50,080 bases of DNA from Deltaproteobacteria bacterium. GTDB taxonomy: Bacteria > Myxococcota_A > Polyangia > Polyangiales > Sandaracinaceae. Positions 26,523-35,999 of the stretch are shown in pieces. Every line of letters starts with the position of its first letter. Positions within the stretch are counted from its first letter, which is position 1. Under the pieces are notes generated by a model that was not told the origin of the DNA, made no database searches, and worked only from the letters and a program-made list of their open reading frames with translations. A program made the translations under genes and the position numbers. The stretch is taken from assembly GCA_017303575.1 (NCBI GenBank), contig JAFLCL010000035.1:1-50080 (forward strand), given 5' to 3'.

Positions 26523-29500
26523 ATGCACGCCATGCTCGACACGGGACCGCTCGAGACGATGCGCTCGCCGCTGCGCGGCAAGACCAAGAAGAAGGCGCTG
26601 TCGATCGCGCCCGACACGATCGCGAAGGCACTGCGCACGCGGCTCGACGCGACGCGCGCGACGTTCGTAGGAGGGACTACGGCGCTGGCGGCGGTGCTCG
26701 GCAAGGCGCTGCCGAAACCCTCGACCACGAGCGAGCGAGCGATCCGTCAGAGCGCGGCGATGGCCTTCGTCGACGGCCTCGACGCCGCGACGCTCACGAG
26801 CGCGCGTGACGCGCCGCTCGTCGCCGACGTGTGCCGGCTGTGCGGGCTCACGCAGTGGTCCTTCGACGCACGCAAGGTCGAGCCGGAGATCTTCGTCGCC
26901 CTGTGGCTCGCGCACGGACATGCGTTCGCACTCGAGGCAGCGCTCCTCTCTCTCTACGCGTACACGACCGATCTCGGCTGGTCGACAGGCGGCGAGGAGT
27001 CCCTCGTGCCACCCACCGACGTCACCGTGTCGAGCGCGTTCGAGTGCCTCGAGCTCCTCCGCACGCAGCTCGCGATCGCGCCGGCCACCGCCTGGACCGA
27101 GGCCCACGATCGCGCGGCGAGCCTGCGCGGCGCGCACGGCGTGCTCGGCGACTGCGTGCTCGCCTACCTCTTTCCCGAGGAGCGCGGGTGGTCGGGCGAG
27201 GCCGCGCGGGGCTGGCTCGTTCACCGCGCCAAGGACACGCCCACCGGCTTCTACGGCGCCTCGATCGGCGGCTACGCGTTGCTCGGATCCGTGAGCGATC
27301 CGAAGCTCGCCGAGTCGATCCTCGCGCACGCCATCGCGAAGGGGAGCATCGAGTTACTCGGCCGATTCGCCGCCGACGCGGCGCTCACACACGGAGAGGC
27401 CGTGCTCGGCGCGCTCGCCACCATCTTCCTCCGGACCAACGAGCCGAAGGAGACGTGGAGCTTCGCGAGATCGTCGTTGCTCGACATCGCGAAGGTGATC
27501 GCCTGCTTCGACGATCGACGCGCGACCGATCTCCTGCTCGAGAAGCTCGACCACAAGATCTTCGGGCCGATCGCGAACGAGCACCTCGAGCGCTTCCCCG
27601 CGGTCGCGGTGCGCGTGCTCGCGCCCTCGCTGGCCGACAAGAGCAAGACCGCCGGGCGACGCGTCGCGCTCCTCGACGCGATCGTCCGCGGTCACGGCGA
27701 GGTCGCGCGCGCCGCCCTCGACGATCTCGATCCGTCGACCGCGAGGCTGCTCGCGAAGCGGCTCCCGCCCGCTGGCGAGGTGGCCACCACGGCCACGAGC
27801 ACGAGGGCGACGAGCCCGAGCGGCGAGGCCTCTCGCGACCGATGGCCGCCCGTCCTCGCGAGCCCGCCGTGGCGACAGAAGGGCGAGCGGCCGCGCATGC
27901 CCACCGTCGCTGGCCTGAGTGTGCCGACGCGCGCGCCGCGCGTGGTGCTCGATCCGGCCACGAAGGCGAAGTGGCTCGAGCACGCCGAGCGCGTCTACTA
28001 CCCGGTGCAGCCCGCGATGATCGCGACGAACGTCGAGAACGCGCGCAAGAACGTGGGACGCACGAGCAAGGTCACGTTCTTCGATGGCCACTACGCGACG
28101 ATCCCGCTGAACGCCGGCGACGACGTGCTCGAGACGATGTGGGCGCTGCCGCCGTTCTCCTCGACCTTCGAGGCCACCACCGCCGAGCACGTGCTCGCGC
28201 GTCTCGGTGCGCGCGCGGTGCCGGGCCTCCTCGCGCGCCTCGCCGTGGAGCCCACGGTGATCAGCGCCGCCGCGTTCGTCGACTCGCCCGAGGTGTCGAT
28301 CCACCTCGCGCGCTGCCTCAAGAAGCCGAGCCTGCGATCGATCGCCTACCGCGCGCTCGCGCGCTTCCCCGAGACACACGCGGTCGGCCTCGTGACCTTC
28401 GCGCTGGGTGAGGATCCGAAGGACGCACCCGCTGCGCGCGCTGCGCTGCGCTGGCTCGCCGACAACGATCGACGTGCCGCGGTGCTCGAGGGCGCGAGCG
28501 CGCACGGCACCGAGGCGCGCGCCGCGATCGAGGCGATGCTTGCCATCGACCCGCTCGATCTCTGCCCGGCCAAGCCGCCGCGCCTCTCCGACTATGCCGA
28601 TCCCGCGCTGCTGCCGCCGCTGCGCCTGCGCGAGGGCGGCACGCTCCCGGCCGAGGCCACGCGCAACTTCCTCGAGATGCTGCAGTTCACGCCGATCGAC
28701 CCGCCGTACGCCGGCATCGAGGCGGCGCTCGCGGGGCTCGATCGCGCGTCGGTCGACGCGCTCGTCTGGGCGCTCGTCGAGGCGTGGGTGCGCGCCGGCG
28801 GCTCGCCTGCGAGCGCGTGGGCCCTCCAGTCCATCGCGCACGCCGGCAGCGACTCCCTCGTGAAGAGCCTCGCCGCCGAGATCCGTCGCTGGCCCCGCGA
28901 GAAGGCCAAGTCGCGTGCCCTGCTCGGGCTCGAGGTGCTCGCGCGCATGGGCACCGACGTGGCCCTGCTCTTCCTCGACGATCTCTCGAAGAAGGCACGC
29001 AACAAGGACGTCGAGGCGCGCGCGAAGGAGCTCCTCACGGAGGTCGCCGAGGTGCGCGGGCTGAGCGCGCTCGAGCTCGAGGACCGGCTCGTGCCCACGC
29101 TCGACCTCGACGAGCACGGGGCGCGCTCGTTCGCGATCGGCGCCCGCACGATCACCGTGCGCTTCGACGAGCAGCTCGCGCCCTACCTCCTCGACGCCGC
29201 AGGCAAGCGCCTCGACAAGATCCACAAGGACAAGAGCGACGAGCCCGAGGCGCTGAAGGCCGCGCAGGACGCGTGGAAGGAGCTCAAGGCCGACGCTGCG
29301 CAGGTCGCCAAGGCGCTGACCTCGCGTCTCGATCGCGCGATGTGCGAGGAGCGACGCTGGGATCACCCGACGTTCCGGGGCCTCTTCGTGAAGCACCCGT
29401 TCTCGCAGCATCTCGGCCGACGCGTGGTGTGGGGCGTGTTCGCCGAGGAGAGCTCGACGCCGTCTGCGACCTTCCGTGTCGCCGAGGACGGCTCGTACGC

Positions 29501-29984
29501 CGACGCGAACGACGACGCGATCACGATCGCCGCCGACGCCTCGATCGGCATCGTTCACCCGCTCCACCTCGAGGCCGCGCTGCTCGCGGCCTGGGGTCAG
29601 CGTCTGGGCGAGTACGAGATCGTGCAGCCGATCGAGCAGCTCGCGCGGCGCGTGGAGCGCATCGATCCCGCGCGCGCGGAGGAGGCTCCGTTCACGTCGG
29701 TCCATGGAAAGACCGTGTCCTTCGGTGCGCTCGTGGGCGTGCTCGAGGCACGTGGCTGGCGCATGGAGAGCCCCGACGGCGACGGCCTGATGAGCGATCT
29801 CAGCCGCCGCTTCGGCGATCAGCTCGCGTACGTGGGCTTCGCGCCCGGCTTCCGCCCGCGCGAGCCCCGCCCGAGCGAGGTCTCGATCAGCGTCGCGATC
29901 CAGCGCGTGAAGAAGCTCGGCAAGGTCCCCGCGCTGGCCTACAGCGAGATCATGCGCGACCTCGCGACACTGAACCTCGTCTGA
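26523..29984 (+). CDS. DUF4132-domain giant protein with HEAT-like repeats
   Basis: An 1153-residue cytoplasmic protein, no signal peptide. Most of it is alpha-helical Ala/Leu-rich repeats of the HEAT kind (ARLGARAVPGLLARLAVEPT, then DSPEVSIHLARCLKKPSL). The C-terminal 250 residues match DUF4132: RWDHPTFRGLFVKHPFSQHL, then VVWGVFAEES..TFRVAEDGSYAD, IVHPLHLEAA and EYEIVQPIEQLARRV. E. coli YehI/MolR proteins share this domain; function is not established. Residues near 425-450 are a low-complexity linker (TATSTRATSPSGEAS). ATG 26523 has GGAG ten bases upstream; GTG 26505 and ATG 26532 are alternatives. Confidence 0.88.
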   Translation: MHAMLDTGPLETMRSPLRGKTKKKALSIAPDTIAKALRTRLDATRATFVGGTTALAAVLGKALPKPSTTSERAIRQSAAMAFVDGLDAATLTSARDAPLVADVCRLCGLTQWSFDARKVEPEIFVALWLAHGHAFALEAALLSLYAYTTDLGWSTGGEESLVPPTDVTVSSAFECLELLRTQLAIAPATAWTEAHDRAASLRGAHGVLGDCVLAYLFPEERGWSGEAARGWLVHRAKDTPTGFYGASIGGYALLGSVSDPKLAESILAHAIAKGSIELLGRFAADAALTHGEAVLGALATIFLRTNEPKETWSFARSSLLDIAKVIACFDDRRATDLLLEKLDHKIFGPIANEHLERFPAVAVRVLAPSLADKSKTAGRRVALLDAIVRGHGEVARAALDDLDPSTARLLAKRLPPAGEVATTATSTRATSPSGEASRDRWPPVLASPPWRQKGERPRMPTVAGLSVPTRAPRVVLDPATKAKWLEHAERVYYPVQPAMIATNVENARKNVGRTSKVTFFDGHYATIPLNAGDDVLETMWALPPFSSTFEATTAEHVLARLGARAVPGLLARLAVEPTVISAAAFVDSPEVSIHLARCLKKPSLRSIAYRALARFPETHAVGLVTFALGEDPKDAPAARAALRWLADNDRRAAVLEGASAHGTEARAAIEAMLAIDPLDLCPAKPPRLSDYADPALLPPLRLREGGTLPAEATRNFLEMLQFTPIDPPYAGIEAALAGLDRASVDALVWALVEAWVRAGGSPASAWALQSIAHAGSDSLVKSLAAEIRRWPREKAKSRALLGLEVLARMGTDVALLFLDDLSKKARNKDVEARAKELLTEVAEVRGLSALELEDRLVPTLDLDEHGARSFAIGARTITVRFDEQLAPYLLDAAGKRLDKIHKDKSDEPEALKAAQDAWKELKADAAQVAKALTSRLDRAMCEERRWDHPTFRGLFVKHPFSQHLGRRVVWGVFAEESSTPSATFRVAEDGSYADANDDAITIAADASIGIVHPLHLEAALLAAWGQRLGEYEIVQPIEQLARRVERIDPARAEEAPFTSVHGKTVSFGALVGVLEARGWRMESPDGDGLMSDLSRRFGDQLAYVGFAPGFRPREPRPSEVSISVAIQRVKKLGKVPALAYSEIMRDLATLNLV

Positions 29985-29996
29985 GCGAGACGCGCG

Positions 29997-30656
29997 TCAC
30001 GGTGTGGGCCACGGGTCCACGCCCAGACGCGCGCGAACGTCCGCATCACGCACGGGATAGACCTCCTCTCGCGGCGTGAAGAGCTCACTCGTGCCGCGGC
30101 GGAGCGCCTCGCGCTGCGCCGCGACGAGCGCCGAGACGTCCTCGATGCGCACGAGCCAGCCCTCGGGCGTGTCCTCGCTCCATGCGGTGCCCATCGATCG
30201 CAGCGCGCGCGACCGGAGGCCGAGCTGGATCGCGCGGCGCTCGAGGGGCTGTCCCCCCGGTCCGTGATCCGGATCCCACTGGAGGCGCACGTCGCTCCCG
30301 GACAGAGCGCGCCTCCACGCCTCGGGCTCGCCGTACACGGCGGGCACGTGCGCCGAGTGCACCGCACGCGCGAGGATCGCGTCGAACCCGCTCCGCCGCA
30401 GCGTGATCGCGAGCGTGATCTCTTGTCCCTCCTTCGTGCCCCAGGCCGAACGAAACATCATCCAGAGGAAGTTGGGCTTGATCCAAGACATGCGCTCGAA
30501 CGAGAAGCCGCCACCGAATCGCTGATTCGCCGCCGCGTAGAGGCCGATCTCCGGCCGATACGCCTGGTAGACGACGACGTTCTCGTCGTCGTACTGCGCG
30601 AGCACGTGCCTCCCCACGCGCGGCCACCGCGCCTTCTGGTCCACGTACCGCTCCAT
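29997..30656 (-). CDS. DUF4291-family protein
   Basis: A 219-residue protein with the DUF4291 hallmark VVYQAYRPEIGLYAA, then FSFERMSWIKPNFLWMMFRS and WGTKEGQEITLAITLRR. The family is widespread in actinobacteria, myxobacteria and fungi; its activity is not known to me. The conserved aromatic and Trp-Lys-Pro cluster suggests a ligand pocket. ATG 30656 is used; a TTG at 30671 is in frame. It is convergent to DUF4132, with 12 bp between the stops. Confidence 0.88.
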   Translation of the reverse strand: MERYVDQKARWPRVGRHVLAQYDDENVVVYQAYRPEIGLYAAANQRFGGGFSFERMSWIKPNFLWMMFRSAWGTKEGQEITLAITLRRSGFDAILARAVHSAHVPAVYGEPEAWRRALSGSDVRLQWDPDHGPGGQPLERRAIQLGLRSRALRSMGTAWSEDTPEGWLVRIEDVSALVAAQREALRRGTSELFTPREEVYPVRDADVRARLGVDPWPTP

Positions 30657-30683
30657 GCGCAGCGTGCTCAACGGGCTTCCGCG

Positions 30684-31703
30684 TCAGTCGCAGTGCGCCC
30701 GCGCCTCGACGAGGGTCCACAGCGCGGCTCCCCCGAGCTCTCCGGCGGAGTGGGTGATGCCGACGTCCGTGAGCTCGCCGGTCGCAGGGTCCACCGTCAC
30801 CAGGTGGCGCGCGAGCGTGCCGGCACTGCACCAGCCGTACAGCGAGCTTCCGTGGGTCTCCAGGGTGTCGACGCTGCCAGGCGCCGTGACGCGGCCGCTG
30901 CCAGCACCGCTCGTCAGATCGAGTCGCCAGACGGTGTGAATGGGCCCGAGCGGCGGATGCGGGTCGGCGTCCATCAAGAGACGCAGTGTCGGGGAGAACA
31001 TCAGGGCGTCGCCATCGAGCAAGGTGCCTTCCTCGAGGAGATCGCCCACCGGGGTCATCGTCCCCGTCTCTGGATCGACCCGGGCCAGATGCTCCTCGAG
31101 GCCGTCGGGCGGGTAGGGTCCGTCTCGGCTGATCGTCGCGAACAGCGTGTCTGTCAGCGGGTCGTACTCCAACGCGCCCACGAGGTAGAGCGGTCCGCCG
31201 GTGAGCGAGAGCGTCGCCCGCACCGTGGCAGCGCCCGTGCACGGATCGACGGTCACCAGGCGTGGCGCGGTGGTCAGGTAGTCGATGACGCCATAGAGGA
31301 CGTCCGCGGACGCATCGTAGGTCAGCTTCGCGACAGGCCCGACGCCGGTCGGGCCGACGACGGTGGCATCGCCTGTGGCAGTGTCGATGCGCACGAACGA
31401 GTCGCCGATCGTGGCGAAGAGCTCGAGCGGCGAGAGGCCAGCATCCGAGCCCACGTCCGCCGAGGCGTCGGGCGGTGCGTCGACGGGCGCGTCCTCGGGG
31501 GGCTCTGCGGCGTCGGGCGGGACGTCCGGCGCACCGCCGTCCGTCGGAGGCGGACTGTCCATCCCCGAGGCGTCGGGCGGCGGCGCATCCGGACTGCCTC
31601 CGTCGACCACGGTGCTCGTGCCACAGCCGGGGACGAGCAGAGAGACCGCGAGGAAGAGGGCGTTGCGGGGAGCGGGGGAGTGTCGTCGTGTGCGGGAGCC
31701 CAT
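30684..31703 (-). CDS. Lipoprotein with Asp/Pro linker and beta-propeller
   Basis: A 339-residue exported lipoprotein: basic start, hydrophobic core and lipobox VPGC (residues about 23-26), then 60 residues of Asp/Ala/Pro/Gly linker (DAPPPDASGMDSPPPTDGG, PEDAPVDAPPDASADVGSDA). The C-terminal 240 residues hold propeller-like repeats of the form LVTVDPCTGAATVRATLS, LARVDPETGTMTPVGDLL and LVTVDPATGELTDVG, resembling DUF4394-like or PQQ-like propellers. Such proteins are probably displayed on the cell surface. ATG 31703 was chosen; ATG 31718, five codons earlier, is in frame. It shares its linker style with the lipoproteins at 2747 and 34984. Confidence 0.8.
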   Translation of the reverse strand: MGSRTRRHSPAPRNALFLAVSLLVPGCGTSTVVDGGSPDAPPPDASGMDSPPPTDGGAPDVPPDAAEPPEDAPVDAPPDASADVGSDAGLSPLELFATIGDSFVRIDTATGDATVVGPTGVGPVAKLTYDASADVLYGVIDYLTTAPRLVTVDPCTGAATVRATLSLTGGPLYLVGALEYDPLTDTLFATISRDGPYPPDGLEEHLARVDPETGTMTPVGDLLEEGTLLDGDALMFSPTLRLLMDADPHPPLGPIHTVWRLDLTSGAGSGRVTAPGSVDTLETHGSSLYGWCSAGTLARHLVTVDPATGELTDVGITHSAGELGGAALWTLVEARAHCD

Positions 31704-31949
31704 GGCGTGTCTTTCCATGTCACCAACGGGAGTGGTGGCGTTCGAGAGGAGATCGAGAGGAGGTCGAGAGCGCCTGCTCGCTGTTCATCGCGGGCGACCA
31801 CCGCGTGCGCCGACTTCGAACGTGGTCGGCATCGAGGTTAGAGCGGCGCCGCCGCCGATCGATCACTCCCTCGGAGAGGCGGGCCTCGCCTCGATGCTGC
31901 TTCGGACGCGGCGCACCCCATCGGTCTCGGTCGTCCCCCTCGACACCGC

Positions 31950-33128
31950 TCACTCGAGCGGGGGGCAGAGCCTTCGGCCGATGAGGGTGCCGAGGGCGCG
32001 CATCGCGAGGGAGAGATCGTCGTCGCAGATGGATGTCGCGAGGCCATCGCCGCTGCGTACCGCGAAGCGACGCGCGAGCTCCACCACGCGGCGCGCGGGG
32101 ATCGCAGAGCCTGCGCCCGCGCGATCGCACGCGGGCGTGAGCGTGCCCGGCATGCCCGGGTCTTCGGTGTACTGCATGCGCTCGTCCATCAAGAGCATGT
32201 CGAGATCGATGCTCAGCGGATCGATGCCCGCGGGGTTGGTGGGCACGCCCGTGATCGCGCCCACCACGATCGGCTGCCGTCGGTCGAGGCGCAGGTTGTC
32301 GAGCGCGGTCACGTAGCGATCGATCGAGTGCAGCAGCTCCGGGTGGTTGGCGCACCGCACTGCGTAGGGCCCGAGGTCGCCGCTGCGCGCGGGATCGAAC
32401 ACCACCGGATCGGACGCCGAGCAGTCTTCTTCGTCGGTCACGAACACGATGGCGAGCAGGGAGTCGTCGCGCACGAAGCCAGCGTTCGGCATGCCCGAGG
32501 TGCTCTGCGTGGTGAGCGCCGCGTGCATCGACTCGAGCTGTTGCTCGAGCCCGCAGCCCGCGGTGCCCACGCGCGCCAGACACGAAAACTGCCGCCCCAG
32601 CGCGACGGCGTCGTCCCCGATCTCGTAGCTGAGCCACGGCTCGCTCGCGGGGAGCGTCACGTCGGCGCACGCGGGATCGCCGCCGAGGTGCGAGGTGACG
32701 AGCACGCCGCGGTCGCCACCCATCGTGTCGCACGACGGCACGGTGTAGGTCGCGCTGCCGAGGTCGGTCGTGATCACGCCGAGGCGCACGTCCTCGGCCG
32801 CGGGGAAGTCAGGCATCCCGTCCTCGTCGGCGTCGGGCGGATCGGTGAGCGTCGAGAGCAGATCGGGAAAGTTGTCCGCGAGGTTGAGCTGCTCCTCGGC
32901 CATCGAGCTCGAGTTGTCGACGACGAACAAGAGATCGATCGGCAGCGCATACACGCAGCCCGGGCCGCTGTCGGGCGGAGGCCCGGTGTCGTAGCGGATG
33001 ACGCCCGTGTCGGTGCCACCTCCCCCTCCGCCCGTGTCACCCGTGCCAGGCGACTGATCGCAGCCGATCGCAGCAGGCGCGGCGAGGAGACCGAGCACCG
33101 ACAGCTTCATCAGAGAGGAGCGACGCAT
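31950..33128 (-). CDS. Lipoprotein with von Willebrand A-like domain
   Basis: A 392-residue exported lipoprotein. The signal ends in lipobox AIGC, followed by a Gly/Thr-rich linker (GTGDTGGGGGGTDTGVIRYD). The main domain begins with DLLFVVDNSSSMAEEQ, a MIDAS motif DxSxS that binds a divalent metal in vWA domains, and includes IVFVTDEEDCS and several Cys pairs. The segment DADEDGMPDFP resembles a calcium-binding thrombospondin-type loop. A surface adhesion or metal-dependent interaction role is inferred from the domain. ATG 33128 has GGAGG six bases upstream; the frame upstream is shadow. Confidence 0.87.
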   Translation of the reverse strand: MRRSSLMKLSVLGLLAAPAAIGCDQSPGTGDTGGGGGGTDTGVIRYDTGPPPDSGPGCVYALPIDLLFVVDNSSSMAEEQLNLADNFPDLLSTLTDPPDADEDGMPDFPAAEDVRLGVITTDLGSATYTVPSCDTMGGDRGVLVTSHLGGDPACADVTLPASEPWLSYEIGDDAVALGRQFSCLARVGTAGCGLEQQLESMHAALTTQSTSGMPNAGFVRDDSLLAIVFVTDEEDCSASDPVVFDPARSGDLGPYAVRCANHPELLHSIDRYVTALDNLRLDRRQPIVVGAITGVPTNPAGIDPLSIDLDMLLMDERMQYTEDPGMPGTLTPACDRAGAGSAIPARRVVELARRFAVRSGDGLATSICDDDLSLAMRALGTLIGRRLCPPLE

Positions 33129-33217
33129 CGGAGACCTCCACGCGCCTCGGGATCGAGGCCTCGTGAGCATGCGGCACGCGCCCGCTCCGTGGAAACCCCG
33201 AACGCGCAGATACCTTT

Positions 33218-34984
33218 CTAATTGGGCGCGTGGATGCCCGGGGCGTCGAAGAAGAAGACCCACTCGTGCGAGTACCCAGGCGCCTGCGTGCCGCCCATGC
33301 GCGCGTTCACCATCGAGCCGCCGACGTGGCCCTCTTCGGTGTGTGTGCCCCAGGCCGCACCGTAGCCCCAGAGGTTCTGCGTGCTCGCCACGTACTGGAG
33401 CAGCTGTCCCTCGGGGCACGTGTAGTAGCCGCGGCCGTCGGGCATCGGGTCGTCGGCAGTCTCTTGGCCCGTGTAGCTCGTGCAGAAGTGCTCGCGACCC
33501 GTCTCGTTCGCGAGCAGCGTGCCCTTGGGATGGATGAGCCGGATCGTTCCGTCGAAGGGACTGTCGACGTGGAGCCATCGCTCCTCGGGCGACATCGACG
33601 CGAGGCTCGCCGGCACCCCCGAGCACGCGGCCATGCCGCGCGTGCGCGCGTCGAAACAGACTTCGATCGTCGGCACCCAGTCGTCCTCGACGCCGTCGCC
33701 GTCCCAGTCCCGACGCGCGAGGTAGCCGCCCGCGCTCGGCAGAGGGTTGTAGAGGCGCGGCGGGTTGCGCACGACGTAGTAGGCCGACGACACGAAGATG
33801 TCGTGGCCGTCGCGCGTGCGAACGTTCATCCACGGCTTCCAGAGCTCGTCGATGCCGCGCGTGTCGCGTGCGTAGTCGGTGTGCCCGGTCTCGCTCACGA
33901 TCTCGCGGGGCAGAGGGGCATAGAGCCAACCTGCTTCGGGCGTTGCGCACTTGATCTCGCGGTTGGTGTCGGAGCCACTCACGGGCTCGCGTCCCATGCC
34001 TGTGGCGGGCGTGATCACGAGGCCATCACAAGCCTTGAATTCACCGGGCCTTCCCCACGTGGTCAATGCACGCACGGAGGCACGTGTGTGTCTGTCCGGG
34101 CCCGACGCGCCCCACGGCCCGCTCGGATGCCGCGCGAAGCCGTCGTCGCACATGAGGTTGTTCTGGTACTCGTGCTCGTTGTTGCCGATCGCGAAGCCGT
34201 CGTGGGTGTCCTGATGGACCTTCGAGAGCCAGTAGCAATGAAAGCCCGCCGAGTAATAAGGGTCATCGCTCGGCCCATTGCCGACGGCAGCCTCCCAGAG
34301 GTTCTGCACGAAGACCTTGTGGCTCGTGTGATCCGTATGCCGGTAGTGCGGCGCGACACTGCCGGTGATCCCGAACGCAATCCCGCCTGCCCACGTGTAG
34401 AGCGGTGAGCTGCGCGGGTCGTTGCCGTGCTCGTGTCCATACGTGCATGGCAATCCAGTCTCGACGTCCGCGGGCTCCGAGGGCGGATGCCACGTGCGGT
34501 AGACGTGCCCGTTGCGCGCGCGGACCCAATAGCGGTCGTGCTGACGCACCGAGCACTCGCCGCGACGCGGCGTGTAGACGTCGTCGAACGTGGTGCCCAT
34601 CGGCGGCGGCGCGCGGTCGAAGCTGTCCTCCACGCGCGGCACGTCGTACTGCTGCACGCCGGTCGGGAAGGGCACGCACGTGCGCACGAGATCGCCGACC
34701 GGCAGGCCCTCTTCGCAGCCCTCGATCGTCGTGCGCGCCGCGTCGATCTCACGCACGAGCTCCCATGCGTCGAGCCCGGGCGGCGCATCGTCGCGCGCCG
34801 CGTCGAGACCAGGCGCATCGAGACCGGGCGCGTCGGGCGACGTCGGCATCGGCGCATCGAGGCCCGGCGCATCGAGGCCGGGCGCATCGATCGCGACGAC
34901 GAACGCATCCTCGGGCGCAGGCTCCGACGGACATCCAGCGATCAGCGAGAACAGAACGGCGAGCCACGCGCGAGACATCCGCAT
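33218..34984 (-). CDS. Large surface lipoprotein of unknown family, His/Asp-rich
   Basis: A 588-residue exported lipoprotein. The signal MRMSRAWLAVLFSLIAGC ends in lipobox IAGC. A linker with repeated DAPGL units (about residues 30-65) follows. The long remainder is rich in aromatic, His and Asn residues: CTYGHEHGNDPR, HYRHTDHTSHKVFVQN, SAGFHCYWLSKVHQDTHDG, NNEHEYQNNLMCDD. DWDGDGVEDDW looks like a calcium-binding loop, and many paired Cys point to an oxidised extracellular protein. I do not recognise the family; carbohydrate or metal binding is possible but unproven. ATG 34984 or 34978 can be used. Confidence 0.8.
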   Translation of the reverse strand: MRMSRAWLAVLFSLIAGCPSEPAPEDAFVVAIDAPGLDAPGLDAPMPTSPDAPGLDAPGLDAARDDAPPGLDAWELVREIDAARTTIEGCEEGLPVGDLVRTCVPFPTGVQQYDVPRVEDSFDRAPPPMGTTFDDVYTPRRGECSVRQHDRYWVRARNGHVYRTWHPPSEPADVETGLPCTYGHEHGNDPRSSPLYTWAGGIAFGITGSVAPHYRHTDHTSHKVFVQNLWEAAVGNGPSDDPYYSAGFHCYWLSKVHQDTHDGFAIGNNEHEYQNNLMCDDGFARHPSGPWGASGPDRHTRASVRALTTWGRPGEFKACDGLVITPATGMGREPVSGSDTNREIKCATPEAGWLYAPLPREIVSETGHTDYARDTRGIDELWKPWMNVRTRDGHDIFVSSAYYVVRNPPRLYNPLPSAGGYLARRDWDGDGVEDDWVPTIEVCFDARTRGMAACSGVPASLASMSPEERWLHVDSPFDGTIRLIHPKGTLLANETGREHFCTSYTGQETADDPMPDGRGYYTCPEGQLLQYVASTQNLWGYGAAWGTHTEEGHVGGSMVNARMGGTQAPGYSHEWVFFFDAPGIHAPN

Positions 34985-35035
34985 CGGCCCACGTTGCCAG
35001 ACGGGCGCGCAGAGAGACGAGCAACATCTCGCAGG

Positions 35036-35130
35036 TCTTCACCTCTCCCCGCTCGGACGCGGGCCTCGCGCACGGTCGCCGCATCTTCACCTCTCCCCCT
35101 CGGCGGGAGAGGTCGCAGGCGCGAAGCGCC
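35036..35130. repeat. Intergenic repeat with inverted repeat and short direct repeats
   Basis: A 15-bp direct repeat occurs at 35036-35050 and 35084-35098. The second copy begins a hairpin, ACCTCTCCC (35089-35097) pairing with GGGAGAGGT (35105-35113). A smaller stem follows, GGCGC-GAA-GCGCC (35118-35130), identical to one at 39670-39682. This resembles a REP-like dispersed repeat. It lies upstream of the lipoprotein start at 34984 and after the gene at 35205. Confidence 0.55.
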
Positions 35131-35204
35131 GCGGGTGAGGGGACGCGAGAGCGTGCAGGTCGCCCCCATCCCAGCCGCACAGACGAGCACGCGACGACGC
35201 GGGT

Positions 35205-35999
35205 TCAGCCGAACGGAGGCGGCGTGGGATCGCCCGGCCTCGGCGCGATGGGATCGCTCACGACGTCGTCGTCCTCGTCGTCGTTCTTGTCGTTGGTGAT
35301 GCGGAACGGGTCGATGGGCGACATCGCGCGCACGAAGCGCTCGGCGCCGTCGTGGTCTTGATCGTCGAGGCCGATCGACAGCGCACGCGCATACGCGCTC
35401 ACCGAGTACGCGAAGCGCGAGCGCGCCGTGCGGAGAGACGCGCTCGATGCATCGGGCGCGGGGCCCGTGCCGAGGCCGGTCACCTCGCTGAGCAGCGCGT
35501 GCGCGCGATGGAGCGTCTCGAGGAGCGCAGGATGGATGAGCGCGCGCAGCTGGGCGTCGAGGCCCTCGCTCGCGATGCGGCCACGCAGTCGATCGCTGTG
35601 CTCCCACACCGCCGGTGCGTCGCCCAGACCGAACTGCATGCCGTCGGGAAAGAGGGAGAGCGCGATGCGCGACGCGATCGCGCCGTCGGGGCTGACGTCG
35701 ATCGGGATGGTCGCCACCTGCTGGAGCGCGCCGTGGATCGCGCCCCACGAAGCGACGAGCGCGTTGCGTGGCCCGCGCACCGAAGGCGGAGCGCTGCGCT
35801 CTCGCGCCGTGGCGATGGCGTGCACCTCGAGCGCGCGCGTCATGACCATGCGCAGCGCCTCGCGCTCGATGTCGCGCAGGTCGGCGGGCGCCGCCTGCTG
35901 GAGCTGCGTGGCGATGGCCTTGCAGTGCTTGCTGCTGAACCGGGACGGCGTGGTGTAGGTGACGACCGCGCCGGACACGTCGTTGCGAAGATCGAACAT
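35205..35999 (-). CDS. Uncharacterised Asp-tailed protein
   Basis: A 264-residue protein with no signal peptide or membrane helix. It is mostly alpha-helical (CKAIATQLQQAAPADLRDIEREALRM, partially shown), with a central beta part (ATIPIDVSPDGAIASRIALS). The C-terminal 30 residues are an acidic then Pro-rich tail (NDKNDDEDDDVVSDPIAPRP) of uncertain use. ATG 35999 has AGGT five bases upstream. I recognise no family. It stands alone between two repeat-bearing intergenic regions. Confidence 0.65.
   Translation of the reverse strand: MFDLRNDVSGAVVTYTTPSRFSSKHCKAIATQLQQAAPADLRDIEREALRMVMTRALEVHAIATARERSAPPSVRGPRNALVASWGAIHGALQQVATIPIDVSPDGAIASRIALSLFPDGMQFGLGDAPAVWEHSDRLRGRIASEGLDAQLRALIHPALLETLHRAHALLSEVTGLGTGPAPDASSASLRTARSRFAYSVSAYARALSIGLDDQDHDGAERFVRAMSPIDPFRITNDKNDDEDDDVVSDPIAPRPGDPTPPPFG

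Noticed and set aside
26831..30079. Long frames in other phases across the DUF4132 gene (526 and 431 residues)
   Set aside because: Arg-rich, overlapping a gene with a recognised domain; codon third-position bias favours the DUF4132 frame.
31119..31949. Extra small genes on the plus strand in the lipoprotein region
   Set aside because: The frames are antisense to the propeller lipoprotein and its upstream region and show shadow composition.
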